Assembly: GCA_012515365.1 (NCBI GenBank)
Contig: JAAYYM010000633.1
Span: 1-6,826 of the forward strand
DNA length: 6,826 nt
DNA from: Clostridia bacterium
GTDB lineage: Bacteria; Bacillota_A; Clostridia; Lachnospirales; Lachnospiraceae
Reading direction: 5' to 3'
Part shown: piece by piece, positions 1 to 6,481 of the stretch
Position numbering within the stretch: the first letter of the stretch is position 1
How the letters are laid out: every line of letters begins with the position of its first letter
The notes under the pieces: model-generated
What the model saw: the letters and a program-made list of their open reading frames with translations, nothing else
The model's database searches: none
What the model was told of the DNA's origin: nothing
Position numbers and translations under genes: made by a program

Positions 1-1
1 C

Positions 2-424
2 CGTGTATATACATTATTAGGAGACGGTGAAATAGCTGAAGGACAGGTATGGGAAGCAGCTATGTTTGCAGGTCATAAAAAACTGGATAACCTTGTAGTA
101 ATCGTAGATAATAACAATCTTCAGATCGACGGACCTATTACAGAGGTATGTAATCCTTATCCGATTGATGAGAAATTTAAAGCGTTTAATTTCCATGTAA
201 TCAATTGCTCGGCACATGATTTTGGTGAGCTGAAAGCAGCATTTGATGAAGCGAAAAAAACAAAAGGAATGCCTACAGCAATTATCACTAAGAGTGTAAA
301 AGGAAAGGGCGTTTCCTTCATGGAGAATAATGTTTCATGGCATGGCGTAGCACCAAATGATGAGCAGTATGCAATCGCAATGCAGGATTTAGAGAAAGTA
401 GGTGAAGCACTATGTCAGAAGTAA
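2..424 (+). CDS. Transketolase, N-terminal (TPP-binding) subunit, 5'-truncated by the window edge
   Basis: The product is the thiamine-diphosphate-binding half of a split transketolase, which with its partner moves two-carbon units between sugar phosphates in the non-oxidative pentose phosphate pathway in the cytosol. The reading frame is open from base 2, so the gene starts left of the window. 140 residues are visible; family members of this type usually have about 270-280, so roughly the second half is seen. The visible part opens with the TPP/Mg motif GDGEIAEGQVWEAAM (GDG at visible residues 7-9), ending in the NNN run about 28 residues later (37-39). Further on come KGKGVSFMEN and the WHGVAPN motif usual in transketolases. 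The last 13 nt overlap the next gene, which encodes the complementary subunit, so translational coupling is likely. It is not a dehydrogenase E1 or DXP synthase: the WHG.AP motif and the split partner favour transketolase. Confidence 0.93.
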   Translation, partial: RVYTLLGDGEIAEGQVWEAAMFAGHKKLDNLVVIVDNNNLQIDGPITEVCNPYPIDEKFKAFNFHVINCSAHDFGELKAAFDEAKKTKGMPTAIITKSVKGKGVSFMENNVSWHGVAPNDEQYAIAMQDLEKVGEALCQK

Positions 425-1350
425 AGAAAATTGCAACACGTGTAAGCTATGGTAATGCTCTCGTAGAGCTTGGAAATGAGCATGATGATCTGGTTGTCCT
501 GACAGCAGATCTTGCTGCAGCTACTAAAACAGATATTTTTATGAAAGCACATCCAGATAAACACATCAATTGTGGAATCGCAGAAGCAAACATGACATGT
601 ATTGCAGCAGGTCTTGCAGCTACAGGAAAGGTACCTTTTGCCAGCTCATTCGCTATGTTCTCAGCAGGAAGAGCATTTGAGCAGGTTAGAAATAGTATCG
701 GATATCCACATCTTAATGTAAAAATTGGTGCAACTCATGCAGGAATTTCTGTAGGTGAAGATGGTGCATCTCATCAGTGTAATGAAGATATCGCACTTAT
801 GAGAACGATTCCTGGAATGGTAATTATCTCTCCAGCAGATGATGTTGAAGCTCGTGCAGCAGTGAAAGCAGCATATGAATATGAAGGACCTGTTTATCTT
901 CGTTTTGGCAGAGCTGCAGTTCCTGTATTTAATGATGAAGCAACTTATAAATTCGAAATGGGAAAAGGTGTTGTACTTCGTGAAGGTAAGGATGTAACAA
1001 TCGTAGCAACCGGACTTACTGTACCTGCATCTATGGAAGCAGCAGACATGCTTGCAAAAGATGGAATTGATGCAGAAGTAATCAACATTCACACAATTAA
1101 GCCTTTAGATGAGGATTTGATCATTGCCTCTGCAAAGAAGACTGGAAAAGTTGTAACAGCTGAGGAGCACTCTGTAATCGGTGGTCTTGGCAGTGCTGTA
1201 TGCGATGCATTATGTGCAAAATACCCAACCAATGTCTTAAAGATTGGTATGCAGGATCGTTACGGAGAATCTGGATCAGCAAATGATTTACTTCATAAAT
1301 ATCAGCTTGATGCGGAAGGAATTTATCTTCAGATTAAAGCTTTTATGTAA
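412..1350 (+). CDS. Transketolase, C-terminal (pyrimidine-binding) subunit
   Basis: This is the 312-residue partner of the upstream subunit. Together they form the transketolase active site, which in the usual single-chain enzyme of about 660 residues lies between the two halves. The N-terminal half is the pyrimidine-binding domain. The CGIAEANM motif carries Glu58, placed where transketolases have the glutamate that activates the thiamine aminopyrimidine ring, and it is followed by the aromatic FASSFAMFSAGRAFEQVRNSI segment. GATHAGISVGEDGASHQCNEDIALMRTIPGM (about residues 105-135) is the typical core. The transketolase C-terminal domain follows from about residue 190, with TVEE-like TAEEHSVIGGLGSAV near 245-260. 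The start ATG lies inside the upstream gene, 6 nt after AGGTGA (400-405). The gene is complete and intact. The reaction is reversible transfer of glycolaldehyde units among xylulose-5-P, ribose-5-P, erythrose-4-P, sedoheptulose-7-P, glyceraldehyde-3-P and fructose-6-P. Confidence 0.95.
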   Translation: MSEVKKIATRVSYGNALVELGNEHDDLVVLTADLAAATKTDIFMKAHPDKHINCGIAEANMTCIAAGLAATGKVPFASSFAMFSAGRAFEQVRNSIGYPHLNVKIGATHAGISVGEDGASHQCNEDIALMRTIPGMVIISPADDVEARAAVKAAYEYEGPVYLRFGRAAVPVFNDEATYKFEMGKGVVLREGKDVTIVATGLTVPASMEAADMLAKDGIDAEVINIHTIKPLDEDLIIASAKKTGKVVTAEEHSVIGGLGSAVCDALCAKYPTNVLKIGMQDRYGESGSANDLLHKYQLDAEGIYLQIKAFM

Positions 1351-1371
1351 AAATATTTTAATAAAAACAAT

Positions 1372-1435
1372 GGATCTGTACAAATTGTGATATGCTATAT
1401 GATAGTTATCCAATGATTTGTACAGGTCTTTTTTT
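1372..1435 (+). terminator. Intrinsic terminator of the transketolase operon
   Basis: GATCTGTACAAAT (1373-1385) pairs with ATTTGTACAGGTC (1416-1428) to give a 13-bp stem with one G-U pair. It is followed directly by seven T residues (1429-1435). The loop is unusually long (30 nt) and AT-rich. The element starts 22 nt after the transketolase stop codon. Confidence 0.87.
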
Positions 1436-1466
1436 GTGTGGGAAAGGAGAACATAGGTGTTTTTTC

Positions 1467-1495
1467 TTTACGTAAATGCCAGCCTATGCTAAAAT
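1467..1495 (+). promoter_or_regulatory. Predicted promoter of the manA-fructokinase operon
   Basis: TTTACG (1467-1472) stands in for the -35 box and TAAAAT (1490-1495) for the -10 box, with 17 bp between them. TGC directly before the -10 (1487-1489) makes it an extended -10, which would offset the weak -35. Transcription would begin near 1502, giving a leader of about 30 nt before the manA start, too short for a riboswitch. The -35 is embedded in the perfect palindrome TTTACGTAAA (1467-1476), a possible operator. The call rests on motif matching only. Confidence 0.6.
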
Positions 1496-1517
1496 TATAT
1501 TATTGAGGTCTCGAAAA

Positions 1518-1523
1518 AAGGAG
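1518..1523 (+). promoter_or_regulatory. Ribosome-binding site of manA
   Basis: AAGGAG lies 10 nt before the ATG at 1534, is a strong Shine-Dalgarno match, and supports that start. Confidence 0.8.
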
Positions 1524-1533
1524 AGAAAGCACA

Positions 1534-2394
1534 ATGAAGGAGTTACTTTTCTTTGAACCGGTCGTCAGGGATTTGATTTGGGGACGTGAAGTTTGGACGA
1601 TTTGTGCACATAGTCATGGAACTTGCAGAGTTAGGGAAGGCCGTTTTGAGGGCGTATCGTTAGCCGAACTTTGGAATCAACATAGAGAGTTATTTGGTTA
1701 TGTAGATTGTAGGATTTTTCCTATTTTAGTGAAGAGGATAGAAGCATGGGAAGATCTTAGCATTCAGGTACATCCTGATAATGAGTATGCGGCAAAATAT
1801 GAAAATGGTGAACTAGGAAAAACAGAATGCTGGTATGTATTGAATTGTAAACCAGATGGAACAATCATTATTGGTCATCATGCGAAAAATAGAGAAGAAG
1901 CGGCTCAGATGATCAAAGAAAACAGATGGGATGAGTTTTTGCGCGAAGTACCAATCAAAAAAGGTGATTTTCTTCGAATTGATCCGGGTACGATACATGC
2001 TATCAAGCATGATACAGAAATTTTAGAAATACAGCAGAGCAGTGATATCACATATCGTTTATATGATTATGAGCGTTTGGTAAATGGACAGGTCAGAGAA
2101 CTCCATATCGATAAAAGCATAGATGTGATGACAGTACCTTTTCCACAAGCCGACTTAAGTCAGGATTGCGATGCACAACATATCAAATGCGAGTATTTTA
2201 CAATCACAAAACATGAGGTAAACAACAGACTGGAAATGGAACAGAGTAATGTTTTTCAGATTATCAGTGTTGTTAAAGGGGCAGGCATGATTGATGAGCA
2301 CGAGATTCAAACTGGTGAGTCGTTTATTATCCCTTATCAATATGGAAAATATTGCTTAACAGGAAACATGAGCATTTTAGTAACAGAACTATAG
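1534..2394 (+). CDS. manA: Mannose-6-phosphate isomerase, class I (zinc-dependent)
   Basis: The enzyme interconverts mannose-6-phosphate and fructose-6-phosphate in the cytosol, linking mannose use and mannosylated-polymer precursors to glycolysis. The protein has 286 residues, somewhat shorter than the roughly 315 of Bacillus class I enzymes. The cupin-fold zinc ligands are all in place: Gln78 and His80 in SIQVHPDNEYA, Glu98 in GELGKTECWYVL, and His155 in DPGTIHAIK. The expected active-site arginine is Arg175, in QQSSDITYRLYDYER. The N-terminus starts with the usual LLFFEPVVRDLIWG and continues to the AELW segment, so the start at 1534, with AAGGAG 10 nt upstream, is well supported. The C-terminal cupin half ends in GESFIIPYQYGKYCLTG. 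It is first in an operon with the fructokinase 22 nt downstream. Nothing suggests an inactive copy. The short-form architecture makes a bifunctional mannose-1-P guanylyltransferase very unlikely. Confidence 0.94.
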   Translation: MKELLFFEPVVRDLIWGREVWTICAHSHGTCRVREGRFEGVSLAELWNQHRELFGYVDCRIFPILVKRIEAWEDLSIQVHPDNEYAAKYENGELGKTECWYVLNCKPDGTIIIGHHAKNREEAAQMIKENRWDEFLREVPIKKGDFLRIDPGTIHAIKHDTEILEIQQSSDITYRLYDYERLVNGQVRELHIDKSIDVMTVPFPQADLSQDCDAQHIKCEYFTITKHEVNNRLEMEQSNVFQIISVVKGAGMIDEHEIQTGESFIIPYQYGKYCLTGNMSILVTEL

Positions 2395-2403
2395 TTTCAC
2401 GAT

Positions 2404-2408
2404 GGAGG
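2404..2408 (+). promoter_or_regulatory. Ribosome-binding site that fixes the fructokinase start
   Basis: GGAGG sits 8 nt before the ATG at 2417. An in-frame ATG at 2402 would overlap this site and lacks its own Shine-Dalgarno sequence, so 2417 is the better start. Confidence 0.8.
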
Positions 2409-2416
2409 AACGTAGT

Positions 2417-3286
2417 ATGAGATTAGGTGCACTTGAAGCCGGTGGGACGAAAATGGTCTGCGCGATTGGTCTGGAGGATGGAACTGTATTAGATCAGGTG
2501 TCAATCCAAACTACAACACCGGAAGAAACTTTACCAAAAATAATTTCTTATTTTAATGAAAAGAAGATAGATGCATTGGGCGTTGGTTCGTTTGGACCGA
2601 TTGATATCAATCAGAATTCAAATACATATGGATTTATTCTGGATACCCCCAAGCTTGCATGGAGACAGTATGATCTGGTCGGAAATCTAAAAAAAGAATT
2701 GAATGTTCCAATGGGATTTGATACAGACGTAAATGCGTCATGTCTAGGTGAAATGACATTTGGATGTGCCAAAGCATTAGAGAATGTAATTTATATTACG
2801 ATCGGAACTGGTATCGGAGTAGGCATTTGTATTAATCATACATTGGTGCATGGTATGCTGCATCCGGAAGCGGGTCATATATTGATGGATGTACATCCAC
2901 AGGATTCTTTTAAAGGAAGTTGTCCCTATCATGGAAATTGTTTTGAAGGAATGGCGGCAGGACCTGCAATTGAAAAAAGATGGGGTAAAAAGGCCATTGA
3001 GCTAAGTGGACAGATGCAAGTGTGGGAATTAGAAGCTTATTACATTGCACAGGCGATCGTCAGCTACATTATGATTGTATCTCCGCAGAAAATCATACTT
3101 GGCGGGGGAGTCATGCATCAACTACAGCTGTTTCCTTTGATTCGAAGATTCGTATTGGAATTAATGAATGGATATATTCGTACAAAAGAACTAAGCAATA
3201 TAGATGAGTATATAGTGCCGGCAAGTCTGGGAGATGATCAAGGTATTATGGGTTGTCTGGAACTGGCAAGAAAGGCAATATCATAA
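2417..3286 (+). CDS. Fructokinase, ROK family
   Basis: It most likely phosphorylates fructose with ATP to give fructose-6-phosphate in the cytosol. The protein has 289 residues from the ATG at 2417, close to the length of the Bacillus ROK fructokinases. It opens with MRLGALEAGGTKMVCAIG, the ROK phosphate-1 motif (GGTK at 9-12). DTDVNASCLGE carries the predicted catalytic base Asp104. IGTGIGVGI (129-137) is the second nucleotide-phosphate motif. HPEAGHILMDVHPQD followed by CPYHGNC supplies a ROK-type zinc site, probably His154, Cys169, His172 and Cys175. GGGVMHQ near residue 230 is the adenosine-binding glycine motif. The fructokinase-like zinc loop and the pairing with manA favour fructokinase over glucokinase or NagC-type regulators, and there is no DNA-binding domain. 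The pairing resembles gmuF-gmuE in Bacillus subtilis. Substrate choice is inferred from similarity. The gene ends just before a strong terminator. Confidence 0.9.
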   Translation: MRLGALEAGGTKMVCAIGLEDGTVLDQVSIQTTTPEETLPKIISYFNEKKIDALGVGSFGPIDINQNSNTYGFILDTPKLAWRQYDLVGNLKKELNVPMGFDTDVNASCLGEMTFGCAKALENVIYITIGTGIGVGICINHTLVHGMLHPEAGHILMDVHPQDSFKGSCPYHGNCFEGMAAGPAIEKRWGKKAIELSGQMQVWELEAYYIAQAIVSYIMIVSPQKIILGGGVMHQLQLFPLIRRFVLELMNGYIRTKELSNIDEYIVPASLGDDQGIMGCLELARKAIS

Positions 3287-3290
3287 AATG

Positions 3291-3318
3291 AAAAAAGAGA
3301 GCTGTAGCTCTCTTTTTT
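3291..3318 (+). terminator. Strong intrinsic terminator of the manA-fructokinase operon
   Basis: GAGAGC (3297-3302) and GCTCTC (3307-3312) form a perfect stem around the TGTA loop, flanked by A6 (3291-3296) and T6 (3313-3318). The symmetry means it could work in both directions, but no minus-strand gene needs it. It starts 4 nt after the fructokinase stop codon. It also shows that the next gene's true start must lie further right. Confidence 0.93.
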
Positions 3319-3400
3319 ATATGCTTTCGACAGTAAGTGCCATATTATTCAGGCAGATCATGATAGGATGTCCTTATCAATACAGGATGATAAAATTGAA

Positions 3401-3405
3401 AGGGA
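3401..3405 (+). promoter_or_regulatory. Ribosome-binding site that fixes the LysM protein start
   Basis: AGGGA, within AAAGGGA (3399-3405), lies 8 nt before the ATG at 3414. The stretch between the terminator and this site (3319-3398) shows no convincing -35/-10 pair with a workable spacing, so the promoter for this gene is not located. Confidence 0.65.
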
Positions 3406-3413
3406 CAGAGCAT

Positions 3414-4439
3414 ATGATGGAATTAATATATCAAGAAAAGGAAACTGAAATGGATCAGAACAATCAATTGCCGAAGCATGTATGTCAGATAGGAAAAGTA
3501 GAAGGAAAAAACAGTATTTATATAGAAGAATATGTAGAAGTGTACATATCTGAATTCTGTGAGAAAGAGGAAACGCAGACATTTGTGTTACTTGGCGAGA
3601 GAAGAGAATATGATCAGAAAGATATTTATCAGGTCAATGCTGCAATCAGGATTTGCAAGAATGAATTAACGGAAATATGTGAGTTAAAAAAGAAAATAGC
3701 ATTCATTTGTCACAAACATTTTCCGGAACTAGATATTCTTGGATTTGCATATGCAGATATCGATAGTAAAGGAATTGAGAGCATAGATGAAACCATAACA
3801 CAGTCGTTTTGCACAAAATATAAAGAAATGTTGGCTTTATACTGTTGTAAGCAAGAGAATATTTGTTATATATATGACGGCTTAACAGTAAAAAGAGAAT
3901 CCGGATATTATCGTTACTTTTCAGATCATAGTGAAATGAAATCACTAATAGACGAGCAGTCAGAACAGAGCATGATAGAAACAGAGGATACAGCTGTTCT
4001 TCAGTTTCGAGATATTATGAAGGAAAAGCAAATGATTCGAAAACAAAGATCATGGATGGCTATGATGTCTGGGGTCAATATGATTTTACTGATTTTGGTG
4101 CTTGCAATAGGAATATCTATGATCAATCATTATGAAAGTATGAGTCGCGTCTGTATGGAAATCTCCCAGATACAAGCTGAAAAAGAAGAAACAAGAGATC
4201 CACTTTCTACGGTGTATGAAGAGAAGAACCCAGCGTTTTCAACGGAGCAGGTATCTGATAATCAGGTAAAAACGGAGGTGACTGTACCAAAGAGCTATAT
4301 GGTTAAGGAGGGAGATACACTTAATAAGATCAGCCGCAGGTTTTATCAGTCACAGGACATGGTAGAGGCTATTTGCCATTTAAATCAGATCAATGATCAG
4401 AATCTCATCGTCTGCGGACAGGAAATTTTGCTTCCGTAA
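3414..4439 (+). CDS. Single-pass membrane protein with C-terminal LysM domain
   Basis: The product is predicted to be anchored in the membrane and to hold peptidoglycan or a related glycan outside the cell through its LysM domain; no enzyme activity is evident. From the ATG at 3414 it has 341 residues. Residues 1-210 form a soluble, presumably cytoplasmic domain with the stretch QLPKHVCQIGKVEGKNSIYIEEYVEVYI, then FVLLGE and LDILGFAYAD. Residues 214-236 are a hydrophobic helix preceded by KEKQMIRKQR, which fits an inside N-terminus. A Glu/Lys-rich linker (about 250-292) leads to the LysM domain (295-341), with YMVKEGDTLNKISRRFY and ending in GQEILLP. The frame stays open upstream to ATGs at 3234 and 3288, but these lie inside the fructokinase gene or immediately before the terminator hairpin. 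The first residues MMELIYQEKE and AAAGGGA favour 3414. Such proteins recur in Lachnospiraceae, as far as I recall, without assigned function. The N-terminal domain may be a degenerate MPN/JAB-like fold (inference). Confidence 0.85.
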   Translation: MMELIYQEKETEMDQNNQLPKHVCQIGKVEGKNSIYIEEYVEVYISEFCEKEETQTFVLLGERREYDQKDIYQVNAAIRICKNELTEICELKKKIAFICHKHFPELDILGFAYADIDSKGIESIDETITQSFCTKYKEMLALYCCKQENICYIYDGLTVKRESGYYRYFSDHSEMKSLIDEQSEQSMIETEDTAVLQFRDIMKEKQMIRKQRSWMAMMSGVNMILLILVLAIGISMINHYESMSRVCMEISQIQAEKEETRDPLSTVYEEKNPAFSTEQVSDNQVKTEVTVPKSYMVKEGDTLNKISRRFYQSQDMVEAICHLNQINDQNLIVCGQEILLP

Positions 4440-4456
4440 GTTGGATGTGATATACT
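4428..4456 (+). promoter_or_regulatory. Candidate internal promoter before the DUF5711 gene
   Basis: TTGCTT (4428-4433) and TATACT (4451-4456) are 17 bp apart, with TGA directly before the -10 (4448-4450) giving an extended -10. The -35 is weak (3 of 6) and overlaps the end of the LysM gene. The -10 lies inside the interrupted palindrome TGATA-TAC-TATCA (4448-4460). If used, it would allow the DUF5711 and cvpA genes to be transcribed separately from the LysM gene. Confidence 0.45.
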
Positions 4457-4506
4457 ATCATATTGTAATCAGAATATCAGGGATTAACTGGTGATGGGGT
4501 GGATTG

Positions 4507-5697
4507 ATGTCATATTTGAGAGGTTCATTCGAAAAGAAAGAAAAGAATACAGTCAGGGATATGAAAAGAGATATTATTCGTCATAGACTGACAATATTAT
4601 ATCGAATCCTTATTGTGCTTGTGGTGATCACATTAATTGGATTGGGTCTTTATTTCAATTACCAAAACATGATTTATACAAATTATGAGGTTTTAAAACG
4701 AATTGAATTTGAAGAAACGACAACGGCTTCTTATATGAACTATAAAGGAAATATTCTGAAATACAGTCAGGATGGCGCGATGGCATTTACGGTTGATAAT
4801 GAAATGCTTTGGAATGAAACCTATGAAATGCAGAATGCTATGGTTGATGTATCTGGAGAATATGTTGTGCTGGGTGACTATAAGGGAACTATGATTTATC
4901 TGTTAAACGCATCTGGAAAGTGTTGTGAAGTGGATGCTATGCTACCGGTACAGAAATTATGTGTTTCTAAGAATGGAATTGTTGCAGCAGTCTTAGAAGA
5001 TGGAAAGACAACCTGGGTTCGTGTGTATGACAAAACGGGAAGTGTTGTGGCTGAAATCAAGACGACGATGGAATTGAGCGGATATCCGGTCAGTGTATCT
5101 TTATCTGATGATGGTATCAAACTGGCGATTTCCTATTTGTATGTAGATAATGGTGTGCTTACTTCCAAAATCGGATTTTACAATTTTGGACAGGTTGGAC
5201 AAAATGAGATTGATAATTTCGTAAGTGGTTATAATTATGCGGATACAGTTGTTTCATACATAGAGTTTATCAATGATTCGACTGCAATTGCAGTTAGCAA
5301 TGACAGATTTTTGATTTTCAGGGGAAGTCAGAAGCCTACAAACGAATTTGAACAGCCTCTTGTTGAAGAAGTAAAAAGTGTATTTCATGGAGATGAATAC
5401 ACAGGTCTGGTATTTGCATCGACAGATACGGAACATAAATATCGTCTGGACGTCTATGATGAAGAGGGAGAGGTTGTATTTACCAAAGGCTTTGATATTG
5501 ATTATTCGGATATTATTTTAAATAAGGATACAATTATCATTTATAATAGTGCGGAATGCTCGATTTACAATATGCGTGGTGTTGAGAAGTTTAAAGGCAC
5601 CTTCGATAAATCAGTCCTTGTCATGATCCCGACAGAGCATCTTTCTAAGTATATTTTGATTTCGGGAAACAGGGCTGAAGAAATACAGTTAAAGTAA
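4507..5697 (+). CDS. DUF5711-like membrane-anchored beta-repeat protein
   Basis: No function is established. The 396-residue protein has a basic N-terminus (KRDIIRHR near 20-27) and one hydrophobic helix at about 31-50. A long, mostly beta-strand region without further membrane spans follows, so the bulk is expected outside the membrane with the N-terminus inside. The repeated strand-turn pattern resembles the blades of a beta-propeller (WD40/PQQ-like): for example GIVAAVLEDGKTTWVRVYD (157-175), VSVSLSDDGIKLAISYL (195-211), IEFINDSTAIAVSNDRFLIF (252-271) and IIIYNSAECSIYNMRG (343-358). I recognise the overall layout as DUF5711. A frame-compatible TTG at 4504 precedes the ATG at 4507; the ATG is preferred, with the G-rich GGGGTGG (4496-4502) as a weak ribosome-binding site. 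It lies 67 nt after the LysM gene and 15 nt before cvpA, so co-transcription with cvpA is very likely. Confidence 0.82.
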   Translation: MSYLRGSFEKKEKNTVRDMKRDIIRHRLTILYRILIVLVVITLIGLGLYFNYQNMIYTNYEVLKRIEFEETTTASYMNYKGNILKYSQDGAMAFTVDNEMLWNETYEMQNAMVDVSGEYVVLGDYKGTMIYLLNASGKCCEVDAMLPVQKLCVSKNGIVAAVLEDGKTTWVRVYDKTGSVVAEIKTTMELSGYPVSVSLSDDGIKLAISYLYVDNGVLTSKIGFYNFGQVGQNEIDNFVSGYNYADTVVSYIEFINDSTAIAVSNDRFLIFRGSQKPTNEFEQPLVEEVKSVFHGDEYTGLVFASTDTEHKYRLDVYDEEGEVVFTKGFDIDYSDIILNKDTIIIYNSAECSIYNMRGVEKFKGTFDKSVLVMIPTEHLSKYILISGNRAEEIQLK

Positions 5698-5712
5698 CTA
5701 CGGGAGAATAAA

Positions 5713-6417
5713 ATGAATTTAGAAAATGTAAATATACTATTTATTATTGTATGTCTGATTTTGATTGGATCAGCTGTTCATGGTTATAGAAAGGGTTTTC
5801 TGCGTATCGCCATTTCCTTAGTGTCATTCGTCTTAACCATTATGGTGGTGACAGTGATCTCTCCGTATATCAGTAACTATTTAATTAATCACACTCCTGT
5901 ATATGATCAGCTGCGGCAAAAGGTTGTGGAAGTGTTTGCTGAGGATAATGCCAAGCTTGATAATTCGATACCGGAAAATCAGAAAATTACAATAGAAAAC
6001 TATAATCTTCCGGATATAGTAAAGAATTCACTTGTAGAGAATAATACAGAAGAAGTGTATCAGACACTTTTGGTTCACTTGTTTGAGGATTATGTATCTG
6101 GTTATCTTTCCAGAATGATCATAAATGCAATTACTTTTATTGGTTCTTTTATTATGCTGTGGATTCTGATCAATGTCGTACTGCTTTCAGCAGATTTTAT
6201 TTCCAGAATACCAATCATCAAAGGATTTAACAAAATGATCGGTGCAACAGCAGGATTGCTATGGGGATTATTAATTGTATGGATCCTGTTTTTTGTAGCA
6301 ATTGTTTTTTTTGGAAATACATTAGGCAACACTATGATTTTATATATTAATGAAAGTAAATTTTTGACTATCTTATTTAATAATGATTTTCTATTTAAAT
6401 ATATTTCTGGCATCTAA
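5713..6417 (+). CDS. CvpA-family membrane protein
   Basis: This is an integral membrane protein of the CvpA family, named for an Escherichia coli protein needed for colicin V production and later linked to envelope stress tolerance; the molecular role is unknown. It has 234 residues. Predicted helices lie at about 6-22, 31-50, 135-160 and 178-200, with the family's hallmark short GYRKGF loop between the first two and the glycine-rich MIGATAGLLWGLL at the start of the last. A hydrophilic, acidic segment of about 80 residues (52-134) separates the helix pairs and is longer than in compact CvpA proteins. GGGAG (5702-5706) lies 6 nt before the ATG, which follows the DUF5711 stop by 15 nt, so the two genes form an operon. 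The residues after the last helix are asparagine- and phenylalanine-rich with no recognised motif. No good intrinsic terminator follows. Confidence 0.88.
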   Translation: MNLENVNILFIIVCLILIGSAVHGYRKGFLRIAISLVSFVLTIMVVTVISPYISNYLINHTPVYDQLRQKVVEVFAEDNAKLDNSIPENQKITIENYNLPDIVKNSLVENNTEEVYQTLLVHLFEDYVSGYLSRMIINAITFIGSFIMLWILINVVLLSADFISRIPIIKGFNKMIGATAGLLWGLLIVWILFFVAIVFFGNTLGNTMILYINESKFLTILFNNDFLFKYISGI

Positions 6418-6481
6418 TTTATTTTGTTTCTATTCAAAATATGGGGGTTCAGATTATCTGATAATACTAGATATATTGATA

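Noticed and set aside
661..1092. 143-codon minus-strand open frame inside the transketolase gene
   Set aside because: It has a cysteine- and serine-rich, low-information translation antisense to a clearly conserved gene; it is a shadow of codon bias.
2402..2416. Fructokinase start at the ATG at 2402
   Set aside because: This would place the GGAGG ribosome-binding site inside the coding region and add MEERS before the family's normal N-terminus MRLGALEAGGTK.
3327..3348. TCGACA and TATTAT as a promoter for the LysM gene
   Set aside because: The spacing is only 10 bp, far from the usual 16-18 bp, and no alternative partner fits.
3391..3396. TAAAAT with upstream TGA as an extended -10 for the LysM gene
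   Set aside because: Transcription would start near 3403, within the ribosome-binding site, and there is no matching -35 box.
3234..3413. Upstream extension of the LysM gene to the ATG at 3234, or use of the ATG at 3288
   Set aside because: 3234 lies inside the fructokinase gene, and both versions would be translated through the strong terminator hairpin at 3291-3318. Neither has a good ribosome-binding site, while 3414 does.
6453..6465. Perfect odd palindrome ATTATC-T-GATAAT after cvpA
   Set aside because: A one-base centre cannot form a proper RNA hairpin, it is 16 nt away from the T10 run, and such AT-only symmetry is common by chance in this AT-rich stretch.
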